Origin: Diphasiastrum complanatum
Taxonomy: Eukaryota > Streptophyta > Lycopodiopsida > Lycopodiales > Lycopodiaceae
Length of the DNA: 64,000 bases
Direction of reading: 5' to 3'
Assembly: GCA_029204225.1 (NCBI GenBank)
Contig: CM055107.1
Coordinates: forward strand, 26,628,572-26,692,571
In this document: positions 11,662-22,409 of the stretch, one piece after another
Layout of the letters: each line of letters opens with the position of its first letter
How positions within the stretch are numbered: position 1 is the stretch's first letter
Made by a program: the position numbers and the translations under genes
Notes under the pieces: generated by a model
The model's database searches: none
Told to the model about the DNA's origin: nothing
Seen by the model: the letters and a program-made list of their open reading frames with translations, nothing else

Positions 11662-11666
11662 CTTTG

Positions 11667-12745
11667 CACATTGCTTTGATGACATCAAGTTAACTCTCGA
11701 ACCTCCATCTATCACGGTTGCTTCTTCCAAAAATTGTCTATGTTGGTTGGCAGAGTGATATTTTTTTGTTCACTTTTCCAGGCTGCTCCGACATGGAGTA
11801 CCTCATTAGATTCTTCAAATCCAACACAAAAAAGTGGTTCCTGATTGGCTTCTGGTTCGATCTGAGTTAACTTCTGTGATAATACTTCTTTTGGTTTTGG
11901 CACCAGTTTTAGAAATTCTCCTAATGTAATATTTGCTAGATAAGATATTCATGAGCAACTCTATTTGCGATGCTTCTACTTCAATCATCTTGAAGGGTTC
12001 TTCATGATGAGGAAACTGAGTATTCATATCCGTTCGTGGATTATTTGGTGGCTGCATGTGAAGAATGGATTTCGGTTGCAACTTAAGTAGCTTCAAACTC
12101 CTCTTCTTCTTGCAATTGTTTAATCCACTGCCTCATATCCTGATATCTCCTCTTTTCTGAATGGAAATTTGGATAGACTCCAGATGTTGTTGGTATATCA
12201 GTTGATGGTATAGAATCAGCAGGTACTAGATTTGCTACCAGTTCTTTCTACTTCTAAGCTCTAGTAATCACCATCAAATGTATACTTGGTTCAGGTTGAA
12301 CTGCTGGTCTTCGCTTGATTGTTATCAAATTTACAAGAGCTGTAACTGGTGGCGACTTCGGTCTTGCTGCACATTCATTGTAGCAATGCCCATAACCATA
12401 GTCATGACAAAATGGTACAAATTTGCCTTTGTTTGGACATTATACAACTCTTTGATTTTCTCCACATGCAAAGCATCCAAGCGGTGCTCTGGTCCAATTT
12501 CTAGATGCCTGTTGTTTTGCGACAACATAAATAGCATACTGTTCTAAAGGACTGCTCTCATGATCATTACTGTAGTTCTATTGCTCATTACCTCTATAAG
12601 GTTCTGGTTCCATCAAATTAGCAAGAAGAGTCAATTGTGTTGGTGGGGCTGGTAAAGCTAGTCTCTTCGGATACCCAAGACGGGGTTTGGCTGCAGGATC
12701 CTTTTTGTAAAGGGGTTCCCAATATCCCATTTGGGCATATCGTTG
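11667..12745 (-). pseudogene. Gypsy B Gag C-terminus and second knuckle pair
   Basis: This piece is collinear with 6204-7292 of copy A. Blocks such as EPLFCVGFEES and VLHVGAAWKSEQKNITLP are shared. The second knuckle pair is degraded, and several stops and frame changes break the frame between 12096 and 12600. The protease active-site loop adjoining the solo LTR is poorly preserved. Confidence 0.7.
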
Positions 12746-13003
12746 CTAGATAATCCGAGTATTAAAATGACAATAAGCAATCTCATGATCAGGTGAATTG
12801 CACAGATGGCAAATATTGGTTTCTATTCGTTTTTTCAATTGAGAAAATTCATTTGTTGTGTGATTGCCCGTACAAATAGAACACCAAACATTTTCCCTGG
12901 TAGAAAAAGTCTTAGCAAACTTCTTTGGTTCCTTGTTCTCTTTTCCATGGAAATCTTCCAAGGCTTTTATCTTCTCATTAAGTTGTGACTGCAACTTTTC
13001 CAT
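12746..13003 (-). pseudogene. Gypsy B first pair of nucleocapsid knuckles
   Basis: An open frame of 85 residues follows Gag. It contains CSICTGNHTTNEF, where the last Cys of the first knuckle has become Phe, and an intact CHLCNSPDHEIAYC (CX2CX4HX4C). The stretch before them is Lys/Glu-rich. It is separated from the capsid by one stop codon (13004-13012). Confidence 0.75.
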
Positions 13004-13012
13004 CTGTTTCTG

Positions 13013-13694
13013 CTAGTTCTTCCCCAGTTTCTCAAACTCATTGAGCATCATCTCTGTAGTAGCATTGATATTCGTTGATGTGATAGTGGTGGATGTCGTA
13101 GTGGTCCGCCCTACCGTATAAGGCAACATACCAATATTTGGCTCATCATCTGAATCTTCATCCTCCTCTCGTATTGCATCGTCCATAGCATTTTGCAAAA
13201 TTGCATACTCATTATGGCGTTCCAACTCACGTCTGATCCTTTTAGGTAGACCTAACAAAAACCACATAATCATGGCATTTTCGTTAATCAGCTTGGGTTC
13301 GCACTCAGATCTGAGGCGTTTAACCCATTCAATGTAATCTCGAACCATTTCCTGCTTTTCCATTTTAACTTTATTTAAAAGTAGAAAAGGGTCTTCCATA
13401 AACTTTCGAGGTTTGAACCATTTAATGAGGGCTCGTTTAACAGTTTCCCAATCCGTACGCTCAGTTTCATCTTGATTATAATACCAATCTTGTGCTGCAC
13501 CCATTAAGGCCATTGGAAATAGCTTAAGTTTGTTTTGAGGAAAAACTTCGCCATAGACTTCACAAAATTCCGCATAGATATGGAGAAATCTAACTGGATC
13601 TGTTAATCCATTGTATTTGGGTAGATTCCAAACGAGGTGCTCTCCTAACAATGATTGGATTGACTTCATGAGGAGCAGCTCCTGGAGCAGCCAT
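13013..13694 (-). pseudogene. Gypsy B Gag capsid
   Basis: This is a nearly complete Retrotrans_gag capsid: LPKYNGLTDPVRFLHIYAEF, then GAAQDWYYNQ, WETVKRALIKWFKP, and the C-terminal RSECEPKLINENAMIMWFL. A start at the minus-strand ATG 13692-13694 gives a plausible Ala/Pro-rich beginning (MAAPGAAP), but it needs a frameshift into the frame used from 13669. The frame from 13669 is open for 218 residues. It ends with the acidic and Thr-rich tail also present in copy A. Confidence 0.8.
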
Positions 13695-14631
13695 ATTTAC
13701 AAATTAAATCAAGTAGACAATGAGATTGGATCTAAAATTTTCAATCAGGAACTATCTCAGTTTAGATTTGTAAAATTTCTTTGACTTGACAAGAATCAGG
13801 TTCCTAAACTGTGAAAAAGATTCTATGATCAAGCAATCGACACTTCTCAAAATAAAAAAAATCTTATCATCCGAATCAAATTGAACCAGATTTGACCAAA
13901 ATTTTGACAGAGATCAAAACCTAAAAATAGTACTAGAGAAGATTTCCTAGGCAAAGGTTGATTCGACAAAGGTTCAGCAATGTTATTTTTGGTAAAAACT
14001 CTCTGATCAGGCTTTTTTGACAAATTTAATGGATATAACCTTTGTTGAATTCTCAGACAAAATCTGATTGAGATAAATCAAACTGACAAAGGTTCCTAAC
14101 ACATAAAAATATAATTTTTGTAGTTTGACGAGGGTAAAAATAGAGATTTTTTGTGATAATGACAGATCTAATCTTTGCCCAACTCACATTAGGGTTTTGG
14201 TGATTTTTTGATAGTTTTTCTGATGTTTTTGGAAATCTGCTGGGAAAGAATGTTCGCCCTTCAAGATGAAGATTATGTGATCAAAACCGAAGGTGCATGC
14301 AACTCAGCAAACGTTTCCTGAAAGAGGGTAAAAATTATCAACTTTGATGATGATTTTTGCCTCCTTTTGACCAAGATCTGGCAGATTTGATCGATTTTTG
14401 TTGTTTTTTTTTATATCTCAAATCCAGATGGATCTTAAGATTGGTGATCTGAATAGCTTCCCCTGTTCAATAATCAGATTAGATTTCAAATAAGCAAATC
14501 CAGTCAAATAGGGCGAAATCACTTCCAAACTAACCCTAAATGCAGATTTAACATTATTCATGCCACGACAAGATGCCTAATGCAAGCTAACCATCCAACA
14601 AACATGTTGCAAACTGAAAAATTGGCGTAGC

Positions 14632-14649
14632 TCCCCAACAATGGCGCCA
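14632..14649 (-). promoter_or_regulatory. Primer-binding site of gypsy B
   Basis: The minus strand reads TGGCGCCATTGTTGGGGA. This matches the plant gypsy site TGGCGCCGTTGCCGGGGA (complementary to the 3' end of tRNA-Asp, as in Athila-type elements) except for three transitions. Two of these would be loss of CpG. It lies about 0.95 kb upstream of gag, next to the LTR end, as expected. Confidence 0.75.
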
Positions 14650-14653
14650 ACAT

Positions 14654-15000
14654 TGTAGTGGGTTTCTTTCCTAGCCTATCCTCAACCCAAGATCCAAGCA
14701 ATCTAGCATCAAAGGCCTTACAAGCCTATCAATGAGAGTATGTCCACTCTCCAGATCCAACGGTGCAACAATCGACAATGTTTGCTAAAGATCTAACTCT
14801 GTTGGCGTCAGTGGCAACCAGATGAGACAATTATCTTCCTCCTCTGGCATTCGATCCAAATACGCCGATGGCCTCAGAGCAAATCAAAAGATCAGTTGTC
14901 GGTTGCTCGTTTATATTTTCATGTGGCAATGATGGGAGGCTCCTAGGAATCACGCTTCACATAATGGACAACCTCCAAGTGGATTGCCGGAGCCCACCGT
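14654..15000 (-). mobile_element. 5' LTR of gypsy B (right boundary uncertain)
   Basis: On the minus strand the LTR ends ...CCCACTACA just before the primer-binding site. A minus-strand TATA-like AAATATAAACGAG lies at about 14908-14920, placing the promoter inside. The TG start should be near 15000 but is not recognisable, because plus-strand coding remains of another element begin there. Confidence 0.5.
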
Positions 15001-15019
15001 TGTTTCCTGCCACACAATT

Positions 15020-15161
15020 TGGATTTTAATACTGCACGTCTCGATTTTATGGAGAAGGTGCAGCATCATCTAATCAAGATTCGACGTGAAGCCAATAAAA
15101 GTTTCCAATAACTGCATATTGCAGGTGCTGTGGGACCGCCACCAGTTTTGGTGGGGGATAC
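15020..15161 (+). pseudogene. Pol-like 3' coding tail followed by polypurine tract
   Basis: The plus strand encodes RLDFMEKVQHHLIKIRREA followed by a stop. A similar pattern (FMEDVTTYLIQQRRAKR) occurs before the related LTR at 45651. The purine run GGTGGGGGATA at 15150-15160 directly precedes the LTR start and is the likely polypurine tract. I infer this is the C-terminus of a retroelement Pol, but the family cannot be named. Confidence 0.45.
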
Positions 15162-15740
15162 TGTTGGAGAGTTTGCGGATCTCAAGGCAACCCTAACCCT
15201 AGTTAATAAGTGAGAGAGATTTGGCACCCTGCGTGTGTAAGTCCAACCCGATGATCACACAGTTATTTGATTGATTAGTTAAAAGTTAATAAAACGACTT
15301 TAGGAATTTTGTGGGACTTTTAATGTCGCAGGGCCTAAATGTCAAATTAGTGAAAAAAGTTGGGTTTCTCTCCAATTTTGATGGTTCTCACAGTTTTTTA
15401 AATTTGAATAAAAAGAGAGGCAAGACTGGACCAATAGGATTCAGAGGCTAGGGTCCTCCTCTCTACTATAAGAAGGGACCAACTCGAGTTGCTCCTCATG
15501 TTCATTTCCTCATTTCAATAAAGCAAATTGGTTCTCTTCAGAAATGGATTGATGAATGTCCTTGCTCTTTATCACTTTTCCTCCATCTCTCATGCTTATT
15601 TGGATTTTGCTAATTGTTGGATCTGAGTGTTATTGGAATTGTATGTTATTATACTTTTTATGAGAGAGAAAGAGTAAGCTATCTCTATTGTGGATGTGTA
15701 GTGTTAAGGGATTGTAAGTGTTAAGGGAGGTGTAGTGTTA
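15162..15740 (+). mobile_element. LTR of family L, copy 1
   Basis: It starts TGTTGGAGAG after a polypurine tract. Shared with the LTRs at 30223 and 45651 are the block CCTGCGTGTGTAAG (15221-15260), a CCAATAGGATT box (15431) and a TATA box (ACTATAAGAAGGGACC, about 15466) followed by an AATAAA signal near 15520. The 3' end is not resolved; copia pol begins by 15758. Confidence 0.6.
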
Positions 15741-15757
15741 AAGAGTAGGGTTAATGG

Positions 15758-17577
15758 ATGAAGAGCAAAGAAGTAATGGTTGGATATTCATCCAACAAGA
15801 AAGCCTATCGAATCTACATGCTCTCTACTTTTAAAGTAATTGATAGTAGAGATGTAGTTTTTCATGAAGAAGAAAAGTCCAATCTTGGAGGGGCCAAGAT
15901 CAAGCAACCTCAAAATCTGTCACCTATTGTTATTGAAGACAATCAACATATGGAGGAGTCAAGATTTGAAGATGGAAGTCCTCGGATTTTCACTCCTAGA
16001 TGATGAGGGAGAGATCCGAGCCCAAGAGGCTTACTTATGATGACAAAGGAAAACAAGTGGATCTTGATTCCACTTATGCTTATTTTGTTTCTCACGGAGC
16101 CCAAAAATGTCCAAGAAGCCCTCAATACCAAGGAGTGGTATGAGGCCATGAAGATTGAATATGATGCCTTGATCACCAACCACACATGGGAGCTAGTGGA
16201 TCCACCACCTAACATGCATGTCATAGGATGCAAGTGGGTGTTCAAGATCAAGTACAATCATGATGGCTCCATCAAAAAGAACAAGGCAAGATTATGTGCT
16301 AAAGGTTTTGCTCAAATATATGGCCTTGACTATGAAAAAACCTTTGCTCTTGTAGCAAAGATGGTGACAATAAGGATCATAATCTCTCTTGCCTTATTTT
16401 TTAAGTGGAAACTGTTTCAACTTGATGTCTCCAACGCTTTTTTGAATGGCTATCTTGAGGAGGAGATATACATGGAACAGCCTCAAGGATTTATCAAGGA
16501 TAAATCTAAGGTGTGTTTGCTATTTAGAAGTCTTTCTGGCTTGAAGCAAGCACCTAGATCATGGTATTCAAGACTCAACAACTTTCTACTTTCATGAGGA
16601 TTTGTGCTTAGTGACTATGATCCTTCTATGTACTTAAAGTTTGATGGTAGTAATATTGTCATTCTTCTAATCTATGTAGATGACATTATTCTTAGTGGAA
16701 GTTGTTTGATGCTAGTTCAAGAAACCAAAGATGCATTAGGGAAAGAATTTAAAATGCAAAATCTAGGAGAGATTCATTACATTTGGGCCTTGAGATTGAT
16801 TTTCATGAAGAGTATGATTTTATTTGTCAATCTAGATATGCCTTTTCTATGTTGAGAAAATTCAATATGCAAAATTGTAAAGGCATAGATACTCCCATGG
16901 AGCAACATGTAAAAGATCATATTAAAGGTGATGAAAGATCCTTCAAGGACATCACACTTTATAGGAGTCTTATAGGCTCTTCAATTTGGCTTACTATCAC
17001 TAGACCCGATTTGAGCTATTGTGTGCACAAATTGAATCAATTTATGCAAGATCCTAAGATCCAACATTGGAAGATGGCCAAGAGAGCTCTAAGATATGTA
17101 TCTTCTACTCAAGATTATGGTTTATTGTACAAGCTATTCGGATTCCGATTTTGCAAGTGATAAAATGGATCGAAAGTCCATTAATGCATATACTATCTTT
17201 CTTGGAGGCAATCTTGTGTCTTGGCTTTCAAAGAAACAAGATACCATATCTCTATCATCTTGTGAGGCCGAGTACAAAGCACTCACTACAACAACTAAAG
17301 AGGTTCTTTGGATCAAGAGGTGAGGTTGATCAAATTTGACAACATATCGGCACAAGCGCTTGCAAACAATCCTATTTTTCATGCAAGAAGCAAGCATATA
17401 GAAGTGGCACACCAGTTTGTAAGGGAAAAGCTCATTGGAGGTGAAATCAACTTGGAACATGTAGACACATCTTCGTCTATTGTTGATCTTCTCACAAAGC
17501 CACTTTGCAAAAGTGCCTTCTCAAAGCATAGGTCTAATCTTGGTCTTATCTCAAGATCAATGCTTGATCCACATTAG
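15758..17577 (+). pseudogene. Ty1/copia Pol: post-integrase, RT and RNase H
   Basis: The element enters at VGYSSNKKAYRIY and VIDSRDVVFHEE, the block after the integrase core, so gag, protease and integrase are missing. The RT follows: GCKWVFKIKYNHDGS, QLDVSNAFLNGYLEEE, SLSGLKQAPRSWY, then a TGA at 16595-16597 and the catalytic LIYVDDIILSGS. The thumb reads PDLSYCVHKLNQFMQDP. RNase H ends with SSCEAEYKALTTTTKEV and the FHARSKHIEVAHQFVREK block. At least four frame changes or stops break it (about 16015, 16597, 16790, 17155 and 17322). It is not functional. Confidence 0.85.
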
Positions 17578-17592
17578 ATACATTTTTAGGAG

Positions 17593-18200
17593 TGTCAAGA
17601 TATTGAAAAATCTATCTAATGTTGTGAGTAGGGGTCCTAAAAATGCCAAAGATGAATTGAGCTCTTTTGGCTTAGTAAAGACCCATCTTAGAATAAAATA
17701 TTCAAGGTAGGTAGAAGTAGAAACTTGAGCTACCATAGGAATTGCCATTTGTACTTTACATGCCACATTTAATGCATGAAAAGACTAGGTGGCACAATTA
17801 GACATAGTGAGGTGGCTTGAATAAGTCTAGATAGCTTGAGAGGTGGATCCACAACTCCAATTCAACTCAAAGTAGGAGGAGAGTCCATGGATCTATATAT
17901 ATGTGATGTACTCTCATTGAGAAAATGATGAAATTTGTGTGTAATGCAAATTTGGAGACAAGCTCTTTGTGCCCTCTCTCTCTCTCCACTAGTTTTGTAC
18001 TTCCTATTTTCTCTCTCTAGCCAAGTAGAGGCATTTATGATGCTTAGTCTTATATTTTGTTGACAGATCTTGCTTGTAACACAATAATATTGCTTGTATG
18101 ATCAGCTTTTCTATTGACAACCAATGCTAGTCTGATCTTTATGGTATTATTGGGCTTAGGAGATCAAAAATACATGTGTAGGGCATCCCACACGTGTGAA
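17593..18200 (+). mobile_element. 3' LTR of the plus-strand copia
   Basis: A purine tract TTTTTAGGAG (17583-17592) precedes the LTR start TGTCAAGATATTG. A TATA box (CTATATATATGTG) lies near 17891 and is followed by ACTCTCATTGAGAAAATGATG, matching the solo LTR at 10795 in the opposite orientation. The palindrome CACACGTGTG is at 18189-18198, and by analogy the LTR should end just after it. The exact end is not certain. Confidence 0.6.
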
Positions 18201-18372
18201 TTCAGCAAATGTAGTATATTGGAAATGGCTGTAGTTGTAGTAAAAGTAGAAAAAAACTAGGACTTTGTAAGTTTCGTTAATTGCATCTCTTCGTATTCTA
18301 TTCTCAGGATTTTGTATTCTACATGACTTGGTTTTCGTTTTTCAATCAAGGATTTCCCAAGCTGTTTTCAAT

Positions 18373-19596
18373 CTAGAGGAATTTTTGAGGAGCAGCAGTC
18401 AGGCTGCCTAGACCTTTTTCAAACGTTTCCCATTTGGTGGTAACTCCATTGTTTGGACTGGAAAATGCTTGAAGCCTAGAATTTCTAGCTTTCAAACCAT
18501 CAACAACCTCAACAAAGTTATGCACTCTCCTGACCTGCAAAATAGAAAAGCATCAGACTAAAGCAGTAACTCTTTTTGTGAGAATCAGAAGCTGGGTCAC
18601 TGGGCTGCTAAAATTTTTCATATTTTGTGCAGTTTGTGAAAGAAGAAATGCAATCAACACTTGCCCAAATACAAGTTAGATCAGCATATACCTGCGACCT
18701 CCTTTGCACTTTCGCCTCCCCTTCGGCTTCAATGCTATCCAACTTCAGCAATTGTCTCATAAACATTTCAGAAAGTACATTGAAGTCATTTTCTGGAACC
18801 TTGTTTCTGGTTTGCACAGCTCCTTCTATGATAGAAAGCTGCAAAATGCAGTAGCTAATAAGTACTACAAGATTTCAAATTTTTGTGCCGTCTCCTGACG
18901 GCAGGTACATCTGCATCTCTTTAGAATATAATTTGGCATCAAAGACACTTACTACATGAACTTATTCGAATAAAGCTAGAAACTAATCATATCAATGAGA
19001 ACACATAAAACCCAAAAAGCAGACAGAATCTATTCATTCCTCTACCTTGTAGGCACATTAGACTTAGAGGTATTGACCTTTACAATCACTCTGATGCAAT
19101 ACCTAGGAAACTATGAAGAAAATCTTTTCCACAATATATTGATAGGAGCACTCATTAGGGATAATAAAACTGAGATTCAATTCTCATACCCTTCCTCCAA
19201 GTCTCTCTCAGCTCGCAGGGTCTTCAACAAGAATGACTTTTGATTTGTCCTTGATGCCTGCTACGTGCAAAAGATCATTGCCTTCCTTTTCCTTCCCTCT
19301 AAATAAAAGTCTTTGCTCAGGCGGTCACAAGCCTGTCTCGTGGACAAGAAGCCTTTTCACCTCTCCTGCATAGAAAAGGCTCAGTGTTGTTATACAAGCA
19401 GCTACAAACTTTATGTTCTATATCAATATGAGCACTGCCAGGTAGTGAAAATATGTCACAGATAAAGAATGAAGGCAGAGGCTGCAAGGAGAGGTATTGT
19501 ATACCAAATGAGGCTTGTGCAGGAATCATTCTCTCATGAACAGAAAGACCATATGAGACTTTCAGGTTGATCAATGGCCCAGATTCCCTTACTCAT
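18373..19596 (-). pseudogene. BAG-family co-chaperone pseudogene (ubiquitin-like plus BAG domain)
   Basis: Four exon remnants with GT/AG borders are readable on the minus strand. Exon a (about 19505-19596) gives PLINLKVSYGLSVHER and PAQASFG, the start of the ubiquitin-like domain. Exon b (about 19190-19365) continues it with KRLLVHETGL, RLLFRGKEKEG and VAGIKDKSKVILVEDPAS. Exon c (18692-18838, exactly 49 codons) is the BAG helix region, VPENDFNVLSEMFMRQLLKL. Exon d (18373-18534) gives RRVHNFVEVVDGLKARNSRL and a KWETFEKGLGSL tail, then TAG. Plant BAG1-4 proteins have this layout and bind Hsp70/Hsc70. Exon b has in-frame TGA at 19325-19327 and 19208-19210, both where CGA is likely. The exon for the segment between the two domains, and the N-terminal exon, are not found. 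These breaks make a functional gene unlikely. Confidence 0.85.
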
Positions 19597-19722
19597 CTGT
19601 AATGCACTAGTATATATGTCTCTTGGTAACGATAATCGCTAATCAGTTATATCTTTTGCTGTGATCACTACTCCCAGAAACTATTGCGAACAGTAAGTTG
19701 CTATAGTTTCATTTATGCTATC

Positions 19723-20112
19723 ATGTCAACTTATGAAGAACCATTTTGCTTTGAAGAGATGTTTGTATCTCAAAGGTGGATTAAGGCAATACTAGTTGAG
19801 TTGATGCCTTAAAAGATAGCAAAATATGTTTTCTGGTAAGCTTACATTAGTCATGAAGTCAAGAAAATGGAAATATCTTCATAATGTAGGATCTTTTGGT
19901 TTCAATAAGATCACAAATGTGTTCATTCATAAAGATGAAAATTGTATGTTTTCAATCCTAAAGGCAAGTTGCAAACTTCCTATGAGAATAAGTGAAGCAT
20001 CCAAAGTGGACACTTATATCCATAAGCAAATAGTTAGTGAGATAAAATACCTTTTGATTTCAATATTGGAAAAATCATGCCAAGTTGTGGTGACTTTTGG
20101 ACTTATGTTTCT
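19723..20112 (+). pseudogene. Upstream diverged copy of a module found in the following ORF
   Basis: MSTYEEPFCFEEMFVSQRWI and KAILVE here parallel MSFDKSICLSEIIASQNWS and KTILVE in the ORF at 20077-21165. Further on, CKLPMRISEASKVDTYIHKQ parallels CKLFMRVSESSSIDTYLHNE. The two copies are about 0.73 kb apart. This one is broken by a stop after VELMP and by frame changes. The family is unknown; the pattern shows a tandemly duplicated protein module. Confidence 0.55.
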
Positions 20113-21165
20113 AGCATAAGTAATCTTGATAATCATAGGAAGTGCATATTGAATGGTCATACTTGTTGTAATCATTATGAGACATGGAGGTCTCTGATTT
20201 CCATAAAAAAGGAGCACCATGAAGAGGATCTTAAGGAGTCATCTCAAGGTTCAAATGTGCCAAGGATTGAGGAGGAGAATCCTTCTCAAGGTTCAAGTTT
20301 GCCTAGGATTGAGGAGGAGAGAACTTCTCAAATTGTGAATCCAAAAAGAAACTCAAGAAATATGGTTGAGTCCATGTGTCTCACATTTCAAGAGAAAGAG
20401 GAGCATATCTCATGTGGTATACATCACATACTTATTTCTCTTATGTCATTTGATAAATCAATTTGCTTAAGTGAGATCATTGCATCTCAAAATTGGAGTA
20501 AAACCATACTAGTTGAGTATGAAGTCTCTCTTTTGAACATAGATGATGTTCTTAAAAGGTTGAAATTGATTTTAAATCAATTAGAAAGCAAATGGTTATT
20601 TCATCAAATGTATGCTCTTGAGTCATGCAAGAGCAAAAGTGATTTGTTCACTCATAGTTTAAAAATTTGTATTGAGGCAAATTGTAAACTCTTTATGAGA
20701 GTAAGTGAATCATCTTCTATAGACACTTATCTCCATAATGAAGTATTTAGCCTCATTGGATCTGAGATTAGCATGATAAATAAGCATGAAGATATGATGC
20801 AAACACTTTGTTATTATAACATGCATATTCTTGCCAATTTGGATGAGTCTAATTCTCTAGATCGTGGTAACATGATGGTAGATCTTTGTGATCCTAATAA
20901 ATCAAGAAGAAATCTTTATTTTCTCATGAAAGAGCATGCACATGAAGGAGGAGCAAGCCTCAAGGTCAAGCATCTACATGAAAATTGGAAGGAATCAATT
21001 TTGGAGGTGCTAGGATGGTGCAAAGCTCTCAAGCTCATCAAAGATGTCAACATCAAAGAAGCACTATCATGGATGATCTTCAGACCTTTTGAACCAGCAA
21101 AGACCAATTCAGCCCATGGAGTCAAGTTCAAGATCATCATGTTTTCCATCAAGCTAGATTTTTGA
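20077..21165 (+). CDS. Unidentified 362-residue ORF ending at a retroelement polypurine tract
   Basis: This is one of the longest uninterrupted frames in the window and is unusual for such AT-rich DNA. I recognise no domain. Visible features are a short repeat (SQGSNVPRIEEE and SQGSSLPRIEEE, residues about 56-84), scattered Cys and His, a central module that is a copy of 19723-20112, and a basic C-terminus. No signal peptide or clear membrane segment is seen. Its TGA stop (21163-21165) lies inside TTTTTGAGGAG, the purine tract directly before the LTR that starts at 21170. That places it as the 3'-most gene of an LTR element, where extra or envelope-like ORFs occur in some plant lineages. No Gag or Pol motif is attached. 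A host-gene fragment carried by the element is the main alternative. The true start could be further upstream. Confidence 0.5.
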   Translation: MPSCGDFWTYVSSISNLDNHRKCILNGHTCCNHYETWRSLISIKKEHHEEDLKESSQGSNVPRIEEENPSQGSSLPRIEEERTSQIVNPKRNSRNMVESMCLTFQEKEEHISCGIHHILISLMSFDKSICLSEIIASQNWSKTILVEYEVSLLNIDDVLKRLKLILNQLESKWLFHQMYALESCKSKSDLFTHSLKICIEANCKLFMRVSESSSIDTYLHNEVFSLIGSEISMINKHEDMMQTLCYYNMHILANLDESNSLDRGNMMVDLCDPNKSRRNLYFLMKEHAHEGGASLKVKHLHENWKESILEVLGWCKALKLIKDVNIKEALSWMIFRPFEPAKTNSAHGVKFKIIMFSIKLDF

Positions 21166-21169
21166 GGAG

Positions 21170-22000
21170 TGTGAAAAATTCAAAAATAAACTTGGTAGAG
21201 GCCAAAAATCTTGTATGTAGATGAACACACATGTGTGGAGCCTGTTCCCACGTGTGAAACTAGTTTACTTGTCATGTACCATAATCATATATGTTGTACA
21301 TATGATTTAATTCAAGTTCTAGTGGCTAAAATGGCCAAAAACTAGCTTTCTAGACATATGACACATGGCATCAATCTATTGATTGCATGAGCCACATCCT
21401 TTGGTTAGTTGTCATATCCTATGTGTAGAGGACAGATCACACATGTGGAATAAGCTGAAGCAGGTGAATTTTGACTTCTAGAAGATTTCCAAGTAGATCT
21501 CCATATGGAAGGAAAATGGACCAAAAGTGCTCAAAATAGAAGGTTTTGTCCAAGTGTCAATTGTGCATGATGAATCGTCATATGACAAAGCACCTTCACA
21601 CATGTGGGATCAGAGGGATGATCAGTACCACGAGCTCTCACTTATTGTATATATAGAGCCACATTTGGCCATATTCAGTGTGAGACACCAATCTTGGTTT
21701 TGGAAGCAATTTTGAGTGATTCTCTCCATTTGTCTACATTTGTTTTGATTGTTTTGAGGTTCTATCATTGTGTACTTGATTTTCAAGTTGGAGTCCATAC
21801 ATAGACAGGGTTTCACACGTGGGAAACCAGAAAGTACACATACTTCAATTAATGATTGTTCTTGTTAGGATTTTGTGTATAGAATTGATCTAGATTGATC
21901 TTAATCTCAAGTAGATTGATAGATCAAGTAATTTGGCAACCAATCCCTCTTGAGGATCAGATTAGGATCCACTCTTGGTCTTTTTTGTAATTTTTGCACA
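21170..22000 (+). mobile_element. 3' LTR downstream of the unidentified ORF
   Basis: It begins TGTGAAAAATTC after the purine tract 21159-21169 and ends near GTAATTTTTGCACA at about 22000, so the ends are nearly complementary. A TATA box (TGTATATATAGAGCC) lies near 21648. Several CACATGTG/CACGTGTG palindromes are inside (21226-21237, about 21255, 21440, 21597, 21810). No primer-binding site follows, as expected for a 3' LTR. Confidence 0.6.
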
Positions 22001-22141
22001 CATTGTTGATTTGGAGATCCAAGACTTGGTGTCTGGCATTGACTATGATGATGAAGAAGGCATTTTGACTTGTGAGGAATATTTTTCTTTCCAGGCCCAG
22101 CTGGGATTCGCTTGTCCATCGGTAATTGAATTTGCAAATGA

Positions 22142-22409
22142 CTCTTCTTCAATAGGAGGTCACAATATAGATCATCCCAAACTAGTTGTAGCAGATGATG
22201 AAGAATGCGTAAGTTTTAGCACTTTTACTATAAGTTTATCAGATGATAATATTAATTTTGTACATGTTCTACTAAATTCTCTTCTTCAATACGGGGTCAC
22301 AATATAGATCACCCTGATCTAGTTGCAGCAGATGATGAAGAATGCATAAGTTCTACTGTAAGTTTATCAGATGATAATATTAATTTTGTACGTGTTCTAC
22401 TAAATTTTA
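22142..22409. repeat. 137-bp tandem duplication
   Basis: CTCTTCTTCAATAGGAGGTC at 22142 recurs as CTCTTCTTCAATACGGGGTC at 22279. Both are followed by ACAATATAGATCA and later by GCAGATGATGAAGAATGC and ATCAGATGATAATATTAA. The second unit lacks a short internal stretch. The plus strand has an open frame over the first unit (21975-22307) with no recognised domain. Confidence 0.75.

Larger units (their letters stand above)
9757..15000 (-). mobile_element. Ty3/gypsy retrotransposon copy B, 3'-truncated
   Basis: This is a second copy of the family of copy A. Read on the minus strand it has a 5' LTR (14654 rightwards), a primer-binding site (14632-14649), a leader of about 0.9 kb, Gag, two pairs of knuckles, protease and the linker. 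It is then cut at about 9757, so RT, RNase H, integrase and the 3' LTR are missing. A solo LTR is nested in the protease region (10795-11661). The right end of the 5' LTR is not resolved and 15000 is approximate. Confidence 0.8.
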
